Made by a program: the position numbers and the translations under genes
Shown: positions 26,856-35,079 of the stretch, piece after piece
Numbering within the stretch: the stretch's first letter is position 1
How the letters are laid out: each line of letters begins with the position of its first letter
The notes under the pieces: generated by a model
The model's database searches: none
The model's input: the letters and a program-made list of their open reading frames with translations, nothing else
Told to the model about the DNA's origin: nothing
Source: JAXMCI01 sp046349435
Lineage (GTDB): Bacteria; Pseudomonadota; Alphaproteobacteria; Dongiales; Dongiaceae
NCBI GenBank assembly: GCA_046349435.1
Contig: JAXMCI010000031.1
Location: 22,949-86,948 of the forward strand
Reading direction: 5' to 3'
DNA length: 64,000 bases

Positions 26856-28057
26856 GGCGCGAGCGGGCCGGCGACGGCGCGGCGCACGGCGCGGTCGAGC
26901 GTGCCGGCGGCGGCGACCTTCGCCGCCCCGGCATGGCGCGCCAGCCGGTGCAGCGCCGCCCGCAGCGCGTCGTGATCGACCGGGCGGAAGAGGTCGAGGC
27001 CGCGCACCTCCCAGGCGCCGTCGGCGAGCCGGGCGTCGACCAGCCCGGCGACCTCGTCGCCGGCGATCAGCGGCATGGCGAAGTAGAAGCGGCGCTCCTC
27101 GACCGGGGTGTAGGCCTCGAACTTGTAGTCGAGCCCGAACAGCTGGGCGAAGCGGCGCCGGCTGAACAGCAGGTTGTCGAGCGGCGGGACGATGCGGGCC
27201 TGGTCCGCGACCGCCGTGGCGGCGCGCTCCCAGCCCGCCTCGTCGGCGGCGCGGTACCAGTAGACCGGCTCGTCCGGCAGGTCGGCGACGACCACCGGGA
27301 CGGCCGCGCCACGGGCCAGCGCCCGGTCGACCATGACGCGCATCTCCTTCAGCACCGGGCCGCGCCAGGACCCGTAATGCAGCGCCGCGCGCTCCGCGAT
27401 CTGGCCGGCGGTGGCGACCTTGAGCACGGCCAGCGCCGACTCGACCAGGAAGCGGCGGTAGTCGGGGGCCCGCGGCCGGCGCCAGCCGGCCAGCTCCGGC
27501 GTCTGCCGCTCGGTGAGGTCGAACAGCCGGTGGAAGCCGGCGTTGCGCCCGGAAATCTGCAGCACCCGCTCGGTGAAGAGATATTCCAGCGCCTTGGTGG
27601 TGACCTTGACGGTGTTGAAGCCGCCCGGCACCCGCACGCCGGCAAAGTCGGCCGGGCCGGCCGGCCCGTTGTCGCGGATGTGGCGCAGCACCTTGCGCAT
27701 GACCGGCCGGATCGCCTGCATCTCGCGGCGCCAGCGCTCCGGCGGATCGGCGAAGCCGGTCCACAGCCAGGGCAGCCAGTCGCGGCGGCTGGCGAAGATC
27801 GGGTAGTGCGTCTCGCGCAGCGCGCGGTCCTCGTAGAGCAGGCGGTAGAAGCCGGCGACCGGCGCCTCGGCCCGGGCCAGCCAGGCGAGCTCGTGGTTGC
27901 GCAGGCCGGTGACGCGGATGGAATCGATCTGCACCATGCCGAGCTCGGGCAGCCAGCCGGCGCCGGCCGCGCCGTCGCGCAGCGGGCCGCGCAGCCCGAG
28001 CCGGTCGAGCAGGAAGGCGACGAGCTCGGTGCGGCGGATGCGGCGCGGGCCGCTCAT
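26852..28057 (-). CDS. YcaQ-like winged helix DNA glycosylase
   Basis: Protein of 401 residues of the winged-helix family that includes E. coli YcaQ, an interstrand-crosslink DNA glycosylase. Recognisable parts are LGMVQIDSIRVTGLRNH near residue 40, the PPLDNLLFSRRR-type stretch near residue 290 and KFEAYTPVEERRFYFAMPLIAGDEVAGLVD. The family's Q-x-D motif is present as QID. It likely unhooks or removes damaged bases. Its ATG is one base inside the cobT stop (TGATG-type junction), so it sits between a cobalamin gene and mprF in one transcript, an unusual grouping. Confidence 0.8.
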   Translation of the reverse strand: MSGPRRIRRTELVAFLLDRLGLRGPLRDGAAGAGWLPELGMVQIDSIRVTGLRNHELAWLARAEAPVAGFYRLLYEDRALRETHYPIFASRRDWLPWLWTGFADPPERWRREMQAIRPVMRKVLRHIRDNGPAGPADFAGVRVPGGFNTVKVTTKALEYLFTERVLQISGRNAGFHRLFDLTERQTPELAGWRRPRAPDYRRFLVESALAVLKVATAGQIAERAALHYGSWRGPVLKEMRVMVDRALARGAAVPVVVADLPDEPVYWYRAADEAGWERAATAVADQARIVPPLDNLLFSRRRFAQLFGLDYKFEAYTPVEERRFYFAMPLIAGDEVAGLVDARLADGAWEVRGLDLFRPVDHDALRAALHRLARHAGAAKVAAAGTLDRAVRRAVAGPLAP

Positions 28058-29091
28058 CACGCGTCCTTGGCCGCTTCCTTGCCGCTCACCCCCGCCTCGG
28101 CGAAGGTCGCCATGCCGGCGTGGCAGGCGGCGGCGGCGCGCAGGATCGGGATGGCGAGCGCCGCGCCGGAGGCCTCGCCCAGCCGCATGCCGAGATCGAG
28201 CAGCGGCCGCCGCCCGATCGCCGCCAGCAGCCGCCGATGGCCGGGCTCGGCCGAGCAGTGGGCGACCTGGCAATGGTCGAGCGCGCGCGGGTCGAGGCGG
28301 AGCAGCACGGCCGCCGCCACGGTGCAGGCGAAGCCGTCGAGCAGCACCGGCACGCGGGCGAGCCGGGCCGCCAGCACGGCACCGGCGATGGCGGCGAGCT
28401 CGCGCCCGCCCAGCCGGCGCAGCACCTCGAGCGGCTCGCCGAGCGCGTCGGCGTGGCGGGCCAGCCCGGCCGCGACCACCTCAGTCTTGCGCTGCAGCGC
28501 CGCGCCGGCGACGCCGGTGCCGGGCCCGGTCCAGTCGGCGGCGCTGCCGCCGAACAGCGCGGCGGCGACCGCCGAGGCCGCGGTGGTGTTGGCGATGCCC
28601 ATCTCGCCGAGGCAGAGCAGGTCGATCCCGGGCTCGACCGCCATCATGCCGTAGGCGGCGGCGCGCGCGCACTCCTCGGCGGAGAGCGCCGGCCCGGCGG
28701 TGAAGTCGGCGGTCGGCTCCTCCAGCGCCATCTCGTAGACGCGCAGCTCGGCGTCGGCGCTGCGGCAGCGCTGGTTCACCGCGGCGCCGCCGGCGACGAA
28801 GTTCTGCACCATCTGGGCGGTGACCGCGGCGGGAAAGGCCGAGACGCCGAGCGCCGCCACCCCGTGATTGCCGGCGAAGACCGCGACCCGCGGCCGCTCG
28901 ATGCGCGGCGGGTGGCGCCCCTGCCAGGCGGCGAGCCAGGCCGCCAGCTCCTCGAGGCGGCCGAGCGCGCCCGGCGGCTTGGTCAGCTGCCCCTCGCGCG
29001 CCGCCGCCGCCGCCGCCGCTGCCTCGTCCGGGCCGGGCAGCTCGGGAATCAGGCGGCGGATCTCGTCCAGCGAGGCGATGGGCTGGCTCAC
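28057..29091 (-). CDS. cobT: Nicotinate-nucleotide-dimethylbenzimidazole phosphoribosyltransferase
   Basis: CobT of 344 residues makes alpha-ribazole phosphate, the lower-ligand precursor of cobalamin, from dimethylbenzimidazole and nicotinate mononucleotide. Conserved parts are VFAGNHGVAALG, GEMGIANTTAASAV and the late LGEASGAALA segment with the catalytic glutamate. A GTG at 29091 starts the protein. It is divergent from cobS (29261) and heads a transcript with the YcaQ-like and MprF-like genes. No B12 riboswitch box is seen in the 169-base gap. Confidence 0.92.
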   Translation of the reverse strand: MSQPIASLDEIRRLIPELPGPDEAAAAAAAAREGQLTKPPGALGRLEELAAWLAAWQGRHPPRIERPRVAVFAGNHGVAALGVSAFPAAVTAQMVQNFVAGGAAVNQRCRSADAELRVYEMALEEPTADFTAGPALSAEECARAAAYGMMAVEPGIDLLCLGEMGIANTTAASAVAAALFGGSAADWTGPGTGVAGAALQRKTEVVAAGLARHADALGEPLEVLRRLGGRELAAIAGAVLAARLARVPVLLDGFACTVAAAVLLRLDPRALDHCQVAHCSAEPGHRRLLAAIGRRPLLDLGMRLGEASGAALAIPILRAAAACHAGMATFAEAGVSGKEAAKDA

Positions 29092-29169
29092 GGCGTGGCG
29101 ACTCCGGGGCGGGGGGGCGGCAGGGGCCGGACTCTACACGGATTCGGTTCGCGCGGAAGGCGAAGGCGC

Positions 29170-29202
29170 GCCGCGGTTCCGCCGCGGTTCCGCCGCGGTT
29201 CC
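29170..29202. repeat. Three perfect 11-base tandem repeats
   Basis: gccgcggttcc is repeated three times without change in the gap between divergent cobT and cobS. It may be chance slippage or a cluster of protein-binding sites. Confidence 0.7.
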
Positions 29203-29260
29203 CCGGGCGGCCGCCCTGGCCTATAACCCTGGTCCGCTTCCCCGGAGCCGCCCGCCCGCG

Positions 29261-30013
29261 ATGCCCGACCCCTCGCCCGCCCGCGCCGCCGCTCAGCTGC
29301 GCGTGGCCCTCGGCTTCCTGACGCGCCTGCCGGTCGGCGCCGCCGGCAGCCTGGCGGCCGCGTCCTGGGCCTTCCCGGTGGCCGGCATCGTCGTCGGGCT
29401 GGCCGCCGCGCTCGCCTTCCGGCTGGCGCTGTGGCTGGCGCTGCCGCCGGCGCCGGCGGCGATCCTGGCGGTCGGCGTCGCGCTGCTGCTGACCGGCGCG
29501 CTGCACGAGGACGGGCTGGCCGACCTCGCCGACGGGTTCGGCGGCGGGCGCGACCGGACGGCCAAGCTCGCCATCATGCGCGACAGCCGGATCGGCAGCT
29601 ACGGCGTGCTGGCGCTGGTGCTCAGCGTGCTGCTGCGCGTCGCGGCGCTGGCCAGCCTGCCGGCGCCGCACGGGGTGACCGCCGCGCTGGTCGCCGCCCA
29701 CGCGCTGTCGCGCGCGCCGCTGCCGGCGGTGATGGCGCTGCTGCCGCCGGCCCGCCGCGACGGCCTGTCGGCGACGGCCGGGCGGCCGGGCGCGGGCGCC
29801 GCCGCGCTGGCCGTGCTGATCGGCGCCGCCGTCGCGCTGCTCGCGCTCGGCCCGGCGGCCGGCGTCGCGGCGATCGCCGCCGTCGCGGTCGCGGCATTCT
29901 GCCTGGCCGTGCTGGCGCAGCGCCAGGTCGGCGGCCAGACCGGCGACGTGCTGGGCGCGGTGCAGCAGGCCGGCGAGGCCGCCGTGCTGCTGGTCGCGGC
30001 CGCGGCCGTCTGA
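29261..30013 (+). CDS. cobS: Adenosylcobinamide-GDP ribazoletransferase
   Basis: CobS of 250 residues, an integral membrane enzyme that joins adenosylcobinamide-GDP and alpha-ribazole (phosphate) in the last steps of cobalamin synthesis. Visible family motifs are ALGFLTRLPVG at the N-terminus and the metal-binding LHEDGLADLADGFGGG followed by IMRDSRIGSYG. Several hydrophobic helices follow and the QVGGQTGDVLGA motif lies near the end. The ATG at 29261 was chosen because the upstream extension is translated intergenic repeat DNA. The cobC-like phosphatase follows 29 bases later. Confidence 0.9.
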   Translation: MPDPSPARAAAQLRVALGFLTRLPVGAAGSLAAASWAFPVAGIVVGLAAALAFRLALWLALPPAPAAILAVGVALLLTGALHEDGLADLADGFGGGRDRTAKLAIMRDSRIGSYGVLALVLSVLLRVAALASLPAPHGVTAALVAAHALSRAPLPAVMALLPPARRDGLSATAGRPGAGAAALAVLIGAAVALLALGPAAGVAAIAAVAVAAFCLAVLAQRQVGGQTGDVLGAVQQAGEAAVLLVAAAAV

Positions 30014-30042
30014 GGATTCCAGTCTTTGCGAGGAGCGACAGC

Positions 30043-30699
30043 ATGAGCGAAGCGGCCGTCACCCGCTGGTGGTGGGTGCGCCACGCGCCGGTGACCTGCC
30101 ATGGCGGGCGGATCTACGGGCAGGACGACCATCCCGCGGACTGCAGCGACGCCGACCTGTTCACCGCGCTGGCGGTGCGCCTGCCGCCGGACGCGCTCTG
30201 GGTCACCAGCCACCTGCAGCGCACCCACCAGACGGCGGCGGCGATCGGCAGCCATGGCGGGCTCGCGGTCCCCGAGGCGCTGGTCGAGCCCGGCATCGCC
30301 GAGCAGCATTTCGGCGAGTGGCAGGGCCTGACCAACGAGGAGGTGCGCGAGCGGCGCAACGGCGAGTGGCACCGATTCTGGCTGGCCCCGGCGCACGAGA
30401 CGCCGCCCGGCGGCGAGAGCTTCCACCAGGTGGTCGACCGGGTCGGCGAGACGGTGAGCCGGCTGACCCGCCTCAATCGCGGCCGCGACATCATCGCGGT
30501 GGCGCATGGCGGCTCGATCCGCGCGGCGCTGGCGCTGGCCCTCGGCGTCGAGCCGGAGCGCGCGCTCGCCTTCACCATCGACAACTGCTCGCTGACCCGG
30601 CTCGACCACATCGAGGGCGGGCCCGGCTTCACCGCCGCGGGTCACCCCGGCCATTGGCGGATCGTCGCGGTCAACCTGCATCCGCGGCTGCCACGGTGA
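30043..30699 (+). CDS. Histidine phosphatase family protein (CobC-like alpha-ribazole phosphatase)
   Basis: Protein of 218 residues of the histidine phosphatase superfamily. The phospho-acceptor motif reads VRHAP (an RHA variant of RHG), the second histidine is in VAHGGS, and an acidic FGEWQG segment lies between. Its place right after cobS with a GAGGAGC ribosome site suggests the CobC role, removing phosphate from alpha-ribazole or cobalamin 5'-phosphate. Other small phosphatases share these motifs, so the assignment rests mainly on context. Confidence 0.8.
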   Translation: MSEAAVTRWWWVRHAPVTCHGGRIYGQDDHPADCSDADLFTALAVRLPPDALWVTSHLQRTHQTAAAIGSHGGLAVPEALVEPGIAEQHFGEWQGLTNEEVRERRNGEWHRFWLAPAHETPPGGESFHQVVDRVGETVSRLTRLNRGRDIIAVAHGGSIRAALALALGVEPERALAFTIDNCSLTRLDHIEGGPGFTAAGHPGHWRIVAVNLHPRLPR

Positions 30700-30851
30700 G
30701 GGGAACATGGAGCGGTCTCCACTGTTGGAGCAACGCTCGCGACAATCTGGCAGGATCTCTCGTGACGACCTTGGTGGCCGTTTCGCGACTCATTGCCTAG
30801 CTTGGCGAAGGAGTGCATGTTGTGCGGCAGCGTCGCGACCGAGGTAGCACG

Positions 30852-31025
30852 ATGCCGAGAGAACAGGTCAAGGCTCCGACCGACAGCCAGGAGATCGAGG
30901 CATTCCGGCGGGCTGCCCGCAAGCACACCAAGCGGGCGACCGCAAGTCGCGAAGCCGCGCGGAGGGAGCTGATCGCTCTGGGTATCCACACCAAATCGGG
31001 CAAGCTGACCAAGCACTACAAGTAG
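30852..31025 (+). CDS. Small basic protein, partner of the ADP-ribosyltransferase-like gene
   Basis: 57-residue protein, strongly basic and helical (KHTKRATASREAARREL), ending with IHTKSGKLTKHYK. I do not recognise a characterised family with certainty. It lies nine bases upstream of the 31035 gene and so forms a two-gene unit with it, in the order usual for antitoxin then toxin. The short ATG at 30852 was preferred to the in-frame ATG at 30813 because residues downstream of it look coherent; this is a choice, not proof. Base composition is lower in GC than the surroundings. Confidence 0.6.
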   Translation: MPREQVKAPTDSQEIEAFRRAARKHTKRATASREAARRELIALGIHTKSGKLTKHYK

Positions 31026-31034
31026 GACGTCGTC

Positions 31035-31616
31035 ATGCACGCCCTCAGCACGTCCTTCGTGCTGGGCTATCATGGCTGCGACGCAAGCGTGGCCGAGCAA
31101 TTGCTCTCGGGCATCGCCTTCCTTCCGAGCAACAATGACTACGATTGGCTCGGACCTGGCGTCTACTTCTGGGAGGCGAACCCGCGCCGCGGGCTGGATT
31201 TCGCAAGAGAGGTCCAGCGGACGGCTCGGGGCCAATCGGTCAGGTCGCCGGCGGTTGTAGGCGCGATCATCGAGCTGGGGCTCTGCCTGGACCTGACCAC
31301 CATGAGCGGCGTCGAGCAAATCAGGATCGCTCACGCCGAGCTGATGCTGGTGCTCGACAAGTCCGGCCTCCCGATCCCTAGGAATCAATCCGGCGGGCTG
31401 CGCCGCAACCTCGACTGCGCAGTCATCCGCTATCTGCACCAGATCCGCAGCATCAAGGGCGATCCGCCGGCCGACTCTGTCAAGGGCATCTTCATCGAGG
31501 GCAGGCCAGTCTACGAGGGATCAGGCTTCTACGAGAAGACGCACACTCAGATCTGCGTCCGCGATCCGAACCGCATCAAGGGCGTGTTCCGCGTGGATCC
31601 AGGTCTTCTCGCATAG
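31035..31616 (+). CDS. Putative ADP-ribosyltransferase-like (PARP fold) protein, candidate toxin
   Basis: 193-residue protein with features of a PARP/diphtheria-toxin-type ADP-ribosyltransferase. An early LGYHGCD gives the NAD-binding histidine (His13), and LGPGVYFWE resembles the G-x-G-[IV]-Y-F stretch with the second conserved tyrosine (Tyr44). A late THTQICVRDPNRIKGVF segment resembles the strand that carries the third catalytic residue; it appears to have Gln rather than Glu. No signal peptide is seen, so it is probably cytosolic. With the preceding 57-residue basic protein it looks like a toxin-antitoxin or defence pair. The function is inferred from motifs only. Confidence 0.55.
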   Translation: MHALSTSFVLGYHGCDASVAEQLLSGIAFLPSNNDYDWLGPGVYFWEANPRRGLDFAREVQRTARGQSVRSPAVVGAIIELGLCLDLTTMSGVEQIRIAHAELMLVLDKSGLPIPRNQSGGLRRNLDCAVIRYLHQIRSIKGDPPADSVKGIFIEGRPVYEGSGFYEKTHTQICVRDPNRIKGVFRVDPGLLA

Positions 31617-31717
31617 ATCACAAGCCTCCTCTCTGGCCGCCTGCCCCGCATTGCCAAAGCGCGGCCGCGCGGCTATCTCTGGATGGCAGCCCTTCCGCCG
31701 CACAGGAGACTTCCGCG

Positions 31718-32401
31718 ATGACGACTCGACGCGACTTCCTCGCCGGCCTCGGCTTGCTCGCCGCCGGCGCGGCGCTGCCGCGGCGGGCCGACGCCCAGAT
31801 GTCCGACCAGCAGGCGCTGGTCGACAAGTCGCGCGTCACCTTCGGGACGCTGGTCACCGGCGAGCAGTTCAGGGAGATGCCGGACTTCGTCAAGCGCGCG
31901 AAGGCAGTGCTGATCTTCCCCGACCTGCTGAAGGCGGGGTTCATCATCGGCGGCGAGGGCGGCTCCGGCATCCTCTGCGTGCGCGACCCGCAGCGCGGCT
32001 GGAGCGACCCCGCCTTCTACACCATGCTCTCCGGCAGCATCGGGCTGCAGATCGGCGGGCAGATCTCGCAGGTGGTGTTCACGCTGATGAGCCAGCGGGC
32101 GGTCGACGCCATCCTGGAGAACCAGATGAAGTTCGGCGGCAATGTCAGCCTCGCCATGGGCCCGATCGGCGGCAGCGTCGGCGGCTCCACGACGACCAAC
32201 ATGGAAGCCGACGTCTACAGCTTCGCCACCGCCCAGGGCCTGTTCGTCGGCATGTCGTTCGACGGCGCGGGGGTGCTGAAGAAGGACGACTACAACACCG
32301 CCTATTACGGCCAGGGCGCCACGCCCTACGGCATCGTCATCGAGCAGCGCTTCCACAACCCCGGCGCGCAGCAGCTGCGGACCGACCTCGGCAGGTTCTG
32401 A
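31718..32401 (+). CDS. SYLF (YSC84-like) domain lipid-binding protein, Tat signal
   Basis: Secreted protein of 227 residues. The N-terminus has a twin-arginine signal (TTRRDFLAGLG), cleaved near RRADAQ. The mature part matches the SYLF/YSC84 domain: FPDLLKAGFIIGGEGGSG, then FYTMLSGSIGLQIGGQ and FATAQGLFVGMSFDGAGV. SYLF domains bind phosphoinositides or other lipids in eukaryotes; in bacteria the role is unclear and may be envelope-related. A good AGGAGA site precedes the ATG. The YcgN-like gene starts two bases after its stop. Confidence 0.82.
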   Translation: MTTRRDFLAGLGLLAAGAALPRRADAQMSDQQALVDKSRVTFGTLVTGEQFREMPDFVKRAKAVLIFPDLLKAGFIIGGEGGSGILCVRDPQRGWSDPAFYTMLSGSIGLQIGGQISQVVFTLMSQRAVDAILENQMKFGGNVSLAMGPIGGSVGGSTTTNMEADVYSFATAQGLFVGMSFDGAGVLKKDDYNTAYYGQGATPYGIVIEQRFHNPGAQQLRTDLGRF

Positions 32402-32402
32402 G

Positions 32403-32879
32403 ATGGCCGGCTCCCGCGGCCGGGCGCGGCAGGCGGCGCCGCCGGAAGAGGCGCCGTTCTGGCGCACCACGCCGCTCGCCGAGATGACGCCGGCGCAGTG
32501 GGAGTCGCTGTGCGACGGCTGCGGCCGCTGCTGCCTGATCAAGCTGGAGTACGAGGACACCGGCGAGATCGACTGGACCAACATCGCCTGCCGGCAGCTC
32601 GATCCGGAAACCTGCAAGTGCCGCAACTACGCGCTGCGCCGGACCCTGGTCGAGGACTGCCTGTCGCTGACCCCGGCGATGATCGACCGGCTCGCCTGGC
32701 TGCCGGCGACCTGCGGCTACCGGCTGGTCGCCGAGGGACGCGACCTCCAGTGGTGGCACCCGCTGGTCTCGGGCAGCGCCGAGACGGTGCACCAGGCCGG
32801 CATCTCGGTGCGCCGCAAGGTGATCGGAGAGGACGAGGCGGGCCCGCCCGAGGACCACGTCGTCGACTGGCTGGAATAG
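32403..32879 (+). CDS. YcgN family cysteine-cluster protein (UPF0260)
   Basis: Protein of 158 residues of the YcgN/UPF0260 group. It has the characteristic metal-binding cysteine cluster: CDGCGRCC near residue 38, then C in NIACRQLD, CKCRNY and later DCLS and TCGYR. The family probably binds iron-sulphur or zinc, and no enzymatic function is established. It starts one base after the SYLF gene stop, so both are co-transcribed. Confidence 0.85.
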   Translation: MAGSRGRARQAAPPEEAPFWRTTPLAEMTPAQWESLCDGCGRCCLIKLEYEDTGEIDWTNIACRQLDPETCKCRNYALRRTLVEDCLSLTPAMIDRLAWLPATCGYRLVAEGRDLQWWHPLVSGSAETVHQAGISVRRKVIGEDEAGPPEDHVVDWLE

Positions 32880-32883
32880 CCGT

Positions 32884-33039
32884 CTAGCTGTCGCTGACGG
32901 GAAGCGGCGGGGAGACCGCGGCGACCCGGTGCGGAACCGGGTCGAGCAGCAGGTTGAGGGCGAAGACGAGGATCGCCGCCATGGCGAAGCGGAGCAGGAC
33001 GCCCAACGTGGCAGGAACCGCCGGCAGACCTCGCATCAT
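32884..33039 (-). CDS. Possible small membrane protein (51 aa)
   Basis: A short frame not long enough for ordinary gene lists. It encodes MMRGLPAVPATLG, then one strongly hydrophobic helix (FAMAAILVFALNLLL) and a proline-rich tail, preceded by a very strong GGGGAGGGG ribosome site directly before the ATG pair. It is the only feature I see in the 335-base gap between the YcgN-like and Ada-like genes. Single-helix proteins of this kind often regulate membrane enzymes. There is no homology evidence. Confidence 0.45.
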   Translation of the reverse strand: MMRGLPAVPATLGVLLRFAMAAILVFALNLLLDPVPHRVAAVSPPLPVSDS

Positions 33040-33214
33040 CCCCTCCCCGCTCCCTCACCGGGATCCGGCGCGGCCGACGGCCGCACCCGACTCTTCAATG
33101 AACGCGCCGGCGGCCGGTTCCCTACGGCGGGCGCGAGCGCAGCAAGCATCGGATAGAGACAGGCCCGCCTTGCGCCCAGATTACGCCGGAGGCAATTCGA
33201 GCGAGGACGAGGCG

Positions 33215-34120
33215 ATGAACATGGCATATCGCGCGGCAGCCCCGGCGGAGCGCGCCGCCGCCCTGCCGCCGGCCCGGCTGGCGACCGTGCAGCGGGCCTG
33301 CCGCTACATCGAGCAGCGGGTCGCCGACGGCGAGGGCGGCGCGGTGACCCTGGCCGAGCTCGGTCGCCACTGCCGGATGAGCCCGTGGCACCTGCAGCGG
33401 CTGTTCAAGCAGGCGACCGGGGTGACGCCGCGGCAATATGGCGATGCGCGGCGGCTGGAGCGGCTGCGCGCCGGGCTGCAGCAGGGCGACGGCGTCGCCG
33501 CCGCCACCTACGAGGCCGGCTTCGGCTCCTCCAGCCGGGTCTACGAGCGGGCCGACGCGGCGCTCGGCATGACCCCGGCGACCTATGCGCGGGGCGGCAG
33601 GGGCGCCGAGATCGCCTATGCCAGCGCGCCGACGCCGCTCGGCCGGCTGCTGGTGGCGGCGACGCGGCGCGGCGTCTGCTTCGTCAGCCTGGGCGAGGCC
33701 GACGGGCCGCTCGAGGGAGCGCTGGCGGCCGAGTTCCCCGCCGCCATCCGCCGCCGCGATCCCGACGCGCTCGGCGCCGCGCTCGACGGGCTGGTCGCCT
33801 ATCTCGAGGGCGCCGCGCCGCCGCCCGACCTGCCGCTCGACATCCGCTGCACCGCCTTCCAGCGGCGGGTCTGGGAGGAGCTGCGCCGCATCCCGCTGGG
33901 CGAGACCCGCAGCTATCGCGAGATCGCCGAGCGGCTGGGCGAGCCCCAGGCCCAGCGCGCCGTCGGGCGGGCCTGCGCCAGCAACCCGGTGGCCCTGGTG
34001 GTGCCCTGCCACCGCGCCGTGCGCAGCGACGGCGGGCCGTCCGGCTATCGCTGGGGCGGCGCCCGCAAGCGGGCCCTGCTGGCCCTCGAGCAGGCGGAGG
34101 CGGCCACGGCTAAGCGCTGA
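33215..34120 (+). CDS. Ada-like AraC regulator fused to O6-methylguanine-DNA methyltransferase
   Basis: Protein of 301 residues combining an AraC-type helix-turn-helix (RMSPWHLQRLFKQATGVTPRQY, residues ~50-71) with a C-terminal alkylguanine transferase domain carrying the suicide cysteine in VVPCHR and the GYRWG loop. It removes methyl groups from O6-methylguanine. The classical Ada N-terminal zinc domain, which takes methyl groups from phosphotriesters and switches on the regulon, is missing, so the mode of induction must differ. The ATG at 33215 follows GGACGAGG; the longer frame upstream lacks Ada-like residues. Confidence 0.85.
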   Translation: MNMAYRAAAPAERAAALPPARLATVQRACRYIEQRVADGEGGAVTLAELGRHCRMSPWHLQRLFKQATGVTPRQYGDARRLERLRAGLQQGDGVAAATYEAGFGSSSRVYERADAALGMTPATYARGGRGAEIAYASAPTPLGRLLVAATRRGVCFVSLGEADGPLEGALAAEFPAAIRRRDPDALGAALDGLVAYLEGAAPPPDLPLDIRCTAFQRRVWEELRRIPLGETRSYREIAERLGEPQAQRAVGRACASNPVALVVPCHRAVRSDGGPSGYRWGGARKRALLALEQAEAATAKR

Positions 34121-34169
34121 GCGGCGGGATGGCCGGTGCCGGGGCCTGCGCCCCGGCCCGGCCGGCCGG

Positions 34170-34195
34170 CGCGCGGCCCTGGCGCGCGGCCCTGG
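34170..34195. repeat. Two 13-base direct repeats
   Basis: cgcgcggccctgg occurs twice in tandem in the gap between the Ada-like gene and the YgjP-like gene. Rest of this gap is GC-rich with no gene visible. Confidence 0.55.
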
Positions 34196-34262
34196 CGCGC
34201 AGGCGGGAACGCGGGACCGGCGCGACCGGTCTTGATCCGGCGGGCCGGGCGGCGCTATAGCA

Positions 34263-35063
34263 ATGGCCATGAGCCGCCCTTCCAGCCCGCCCCGGACGAT
34301 CCAGAGAAGCCCGGCGGGCGGGCGGAAAATCCTGCCGAATCAGCGGGTTGCCAATCAGCTCGGGCCGGACGGCGAGCATCTGCTGGCGGTCGACGACCAG
34401 CTTGTTCCCCTGGTGTTCCAGCCCAACAAGCGGGCCCGCCGGATCATCATCAGGCTCGACCAGTTCAAGGCGCGGGTGGTGGTGGTGCTGCCCGCCCGCG
34501 CCACCCGCGACCAGGGCCGCCGCTTCGCGCTGCTCAACAAGGGCTGGATCCGCGACCGGCTGGCGGCGCTGCCGCCGGCGGTGCCGTTCGCCCATGGCTG
34601 CACCATCCCCTATCTCGGCGTGCCCTACCGGATCCGCCACCGGCCGGGCGCGCGCGGCACGGTGTGGCGCGAGAACGGCGAGATCCATGTCGCCGGCCAG
34701 CCAGAGCACCTGCCGCGCCGGCTCGAGGACTGGCTGAAGCGCGAGGCGCGCCGCGAGATCGAGCGCCGCGCCTTCGCCAAGGCCGAGGCGCTCGGCCGGC
34801 GCATCGCCCGCATCACGCTGCGCGACCCGCGCAGCCGCTGGGGCAGTTGCTCGCCCTCGGGCGAGCTGTCCTTCTCCTGGCGCCTGGTGCTGGCGCCGCG
34901 CCGGGTGCTCGACTACGTGGTCGCCCACGAGGTGGCGCATCTCAAGGAGATGAACCACGGGCCGCGCTTCTGGCGGCTGACCGCCGAGCTGACCCGCGCC
35001 GACGTCGACGAGGCGCGCGCCTGGCTGCACGAGGAAGGGCCGGGGCTGCACCGCTTCGGCTGA
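34263..35063 (+). CDS. YgjP-like metal-dependent hydrolase (M48-type fold)
   Basis: Protein of 266 residues in the DUF45/YgjP group. The zinc motif HEVAH followed by a distal H (AHLKEMNHGPRFW) lies near residues 220-235, with RWGSCS upstream, a family hallmark. These proteins resemble M48 peptidases; E. coli YgjP has been reported as a UTP pyrophosphatase, so nucleotide hydrolysis is possible. Two ATGs, 34263 and 34269, are available, and the first is used. Confidence 0.82.
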   Translation: MAMSRPSSPPRTIQRSPAGGRKILPNQRVANQLGPDGEHLLAVDDQLVPLVFQPNKRARRIIIRLDQFKARVVVVLPARATRDQGRRFALLNKGWIRDRLAALPPAVPFAHGCTIPYLGVPYRIRHRPGARGTVWRENGEIHVAGQPEHLPRRLEDWLKREARREIERRAFAKAEALGRRIARITLRDPRSRWGSCSPSGELSFSWRLVLAPRRVLDYVVAHEVAHLKEMNHGPRFWRLTAELTRADVDEARAWLHEEGPGLHRFG

Positions 35064-35079
35064 GGGGGTACTGCCGGCC

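Noticed and set aside
22863..26975. Plus-strand open frame of 1370 codons opposite regB and mprF
   Set aside because: Rich in Arg, Gly, Gln, His, Asp and Glu with no domain. It is an antisense shadow caused by high GC.
29092..29260. Possible cobalamin riboswitch between cobT and cobS
   Set aside because: No B12-box-like sequence seen; the gap holds only an 11-base tandem repeat and GC-rich DNA.
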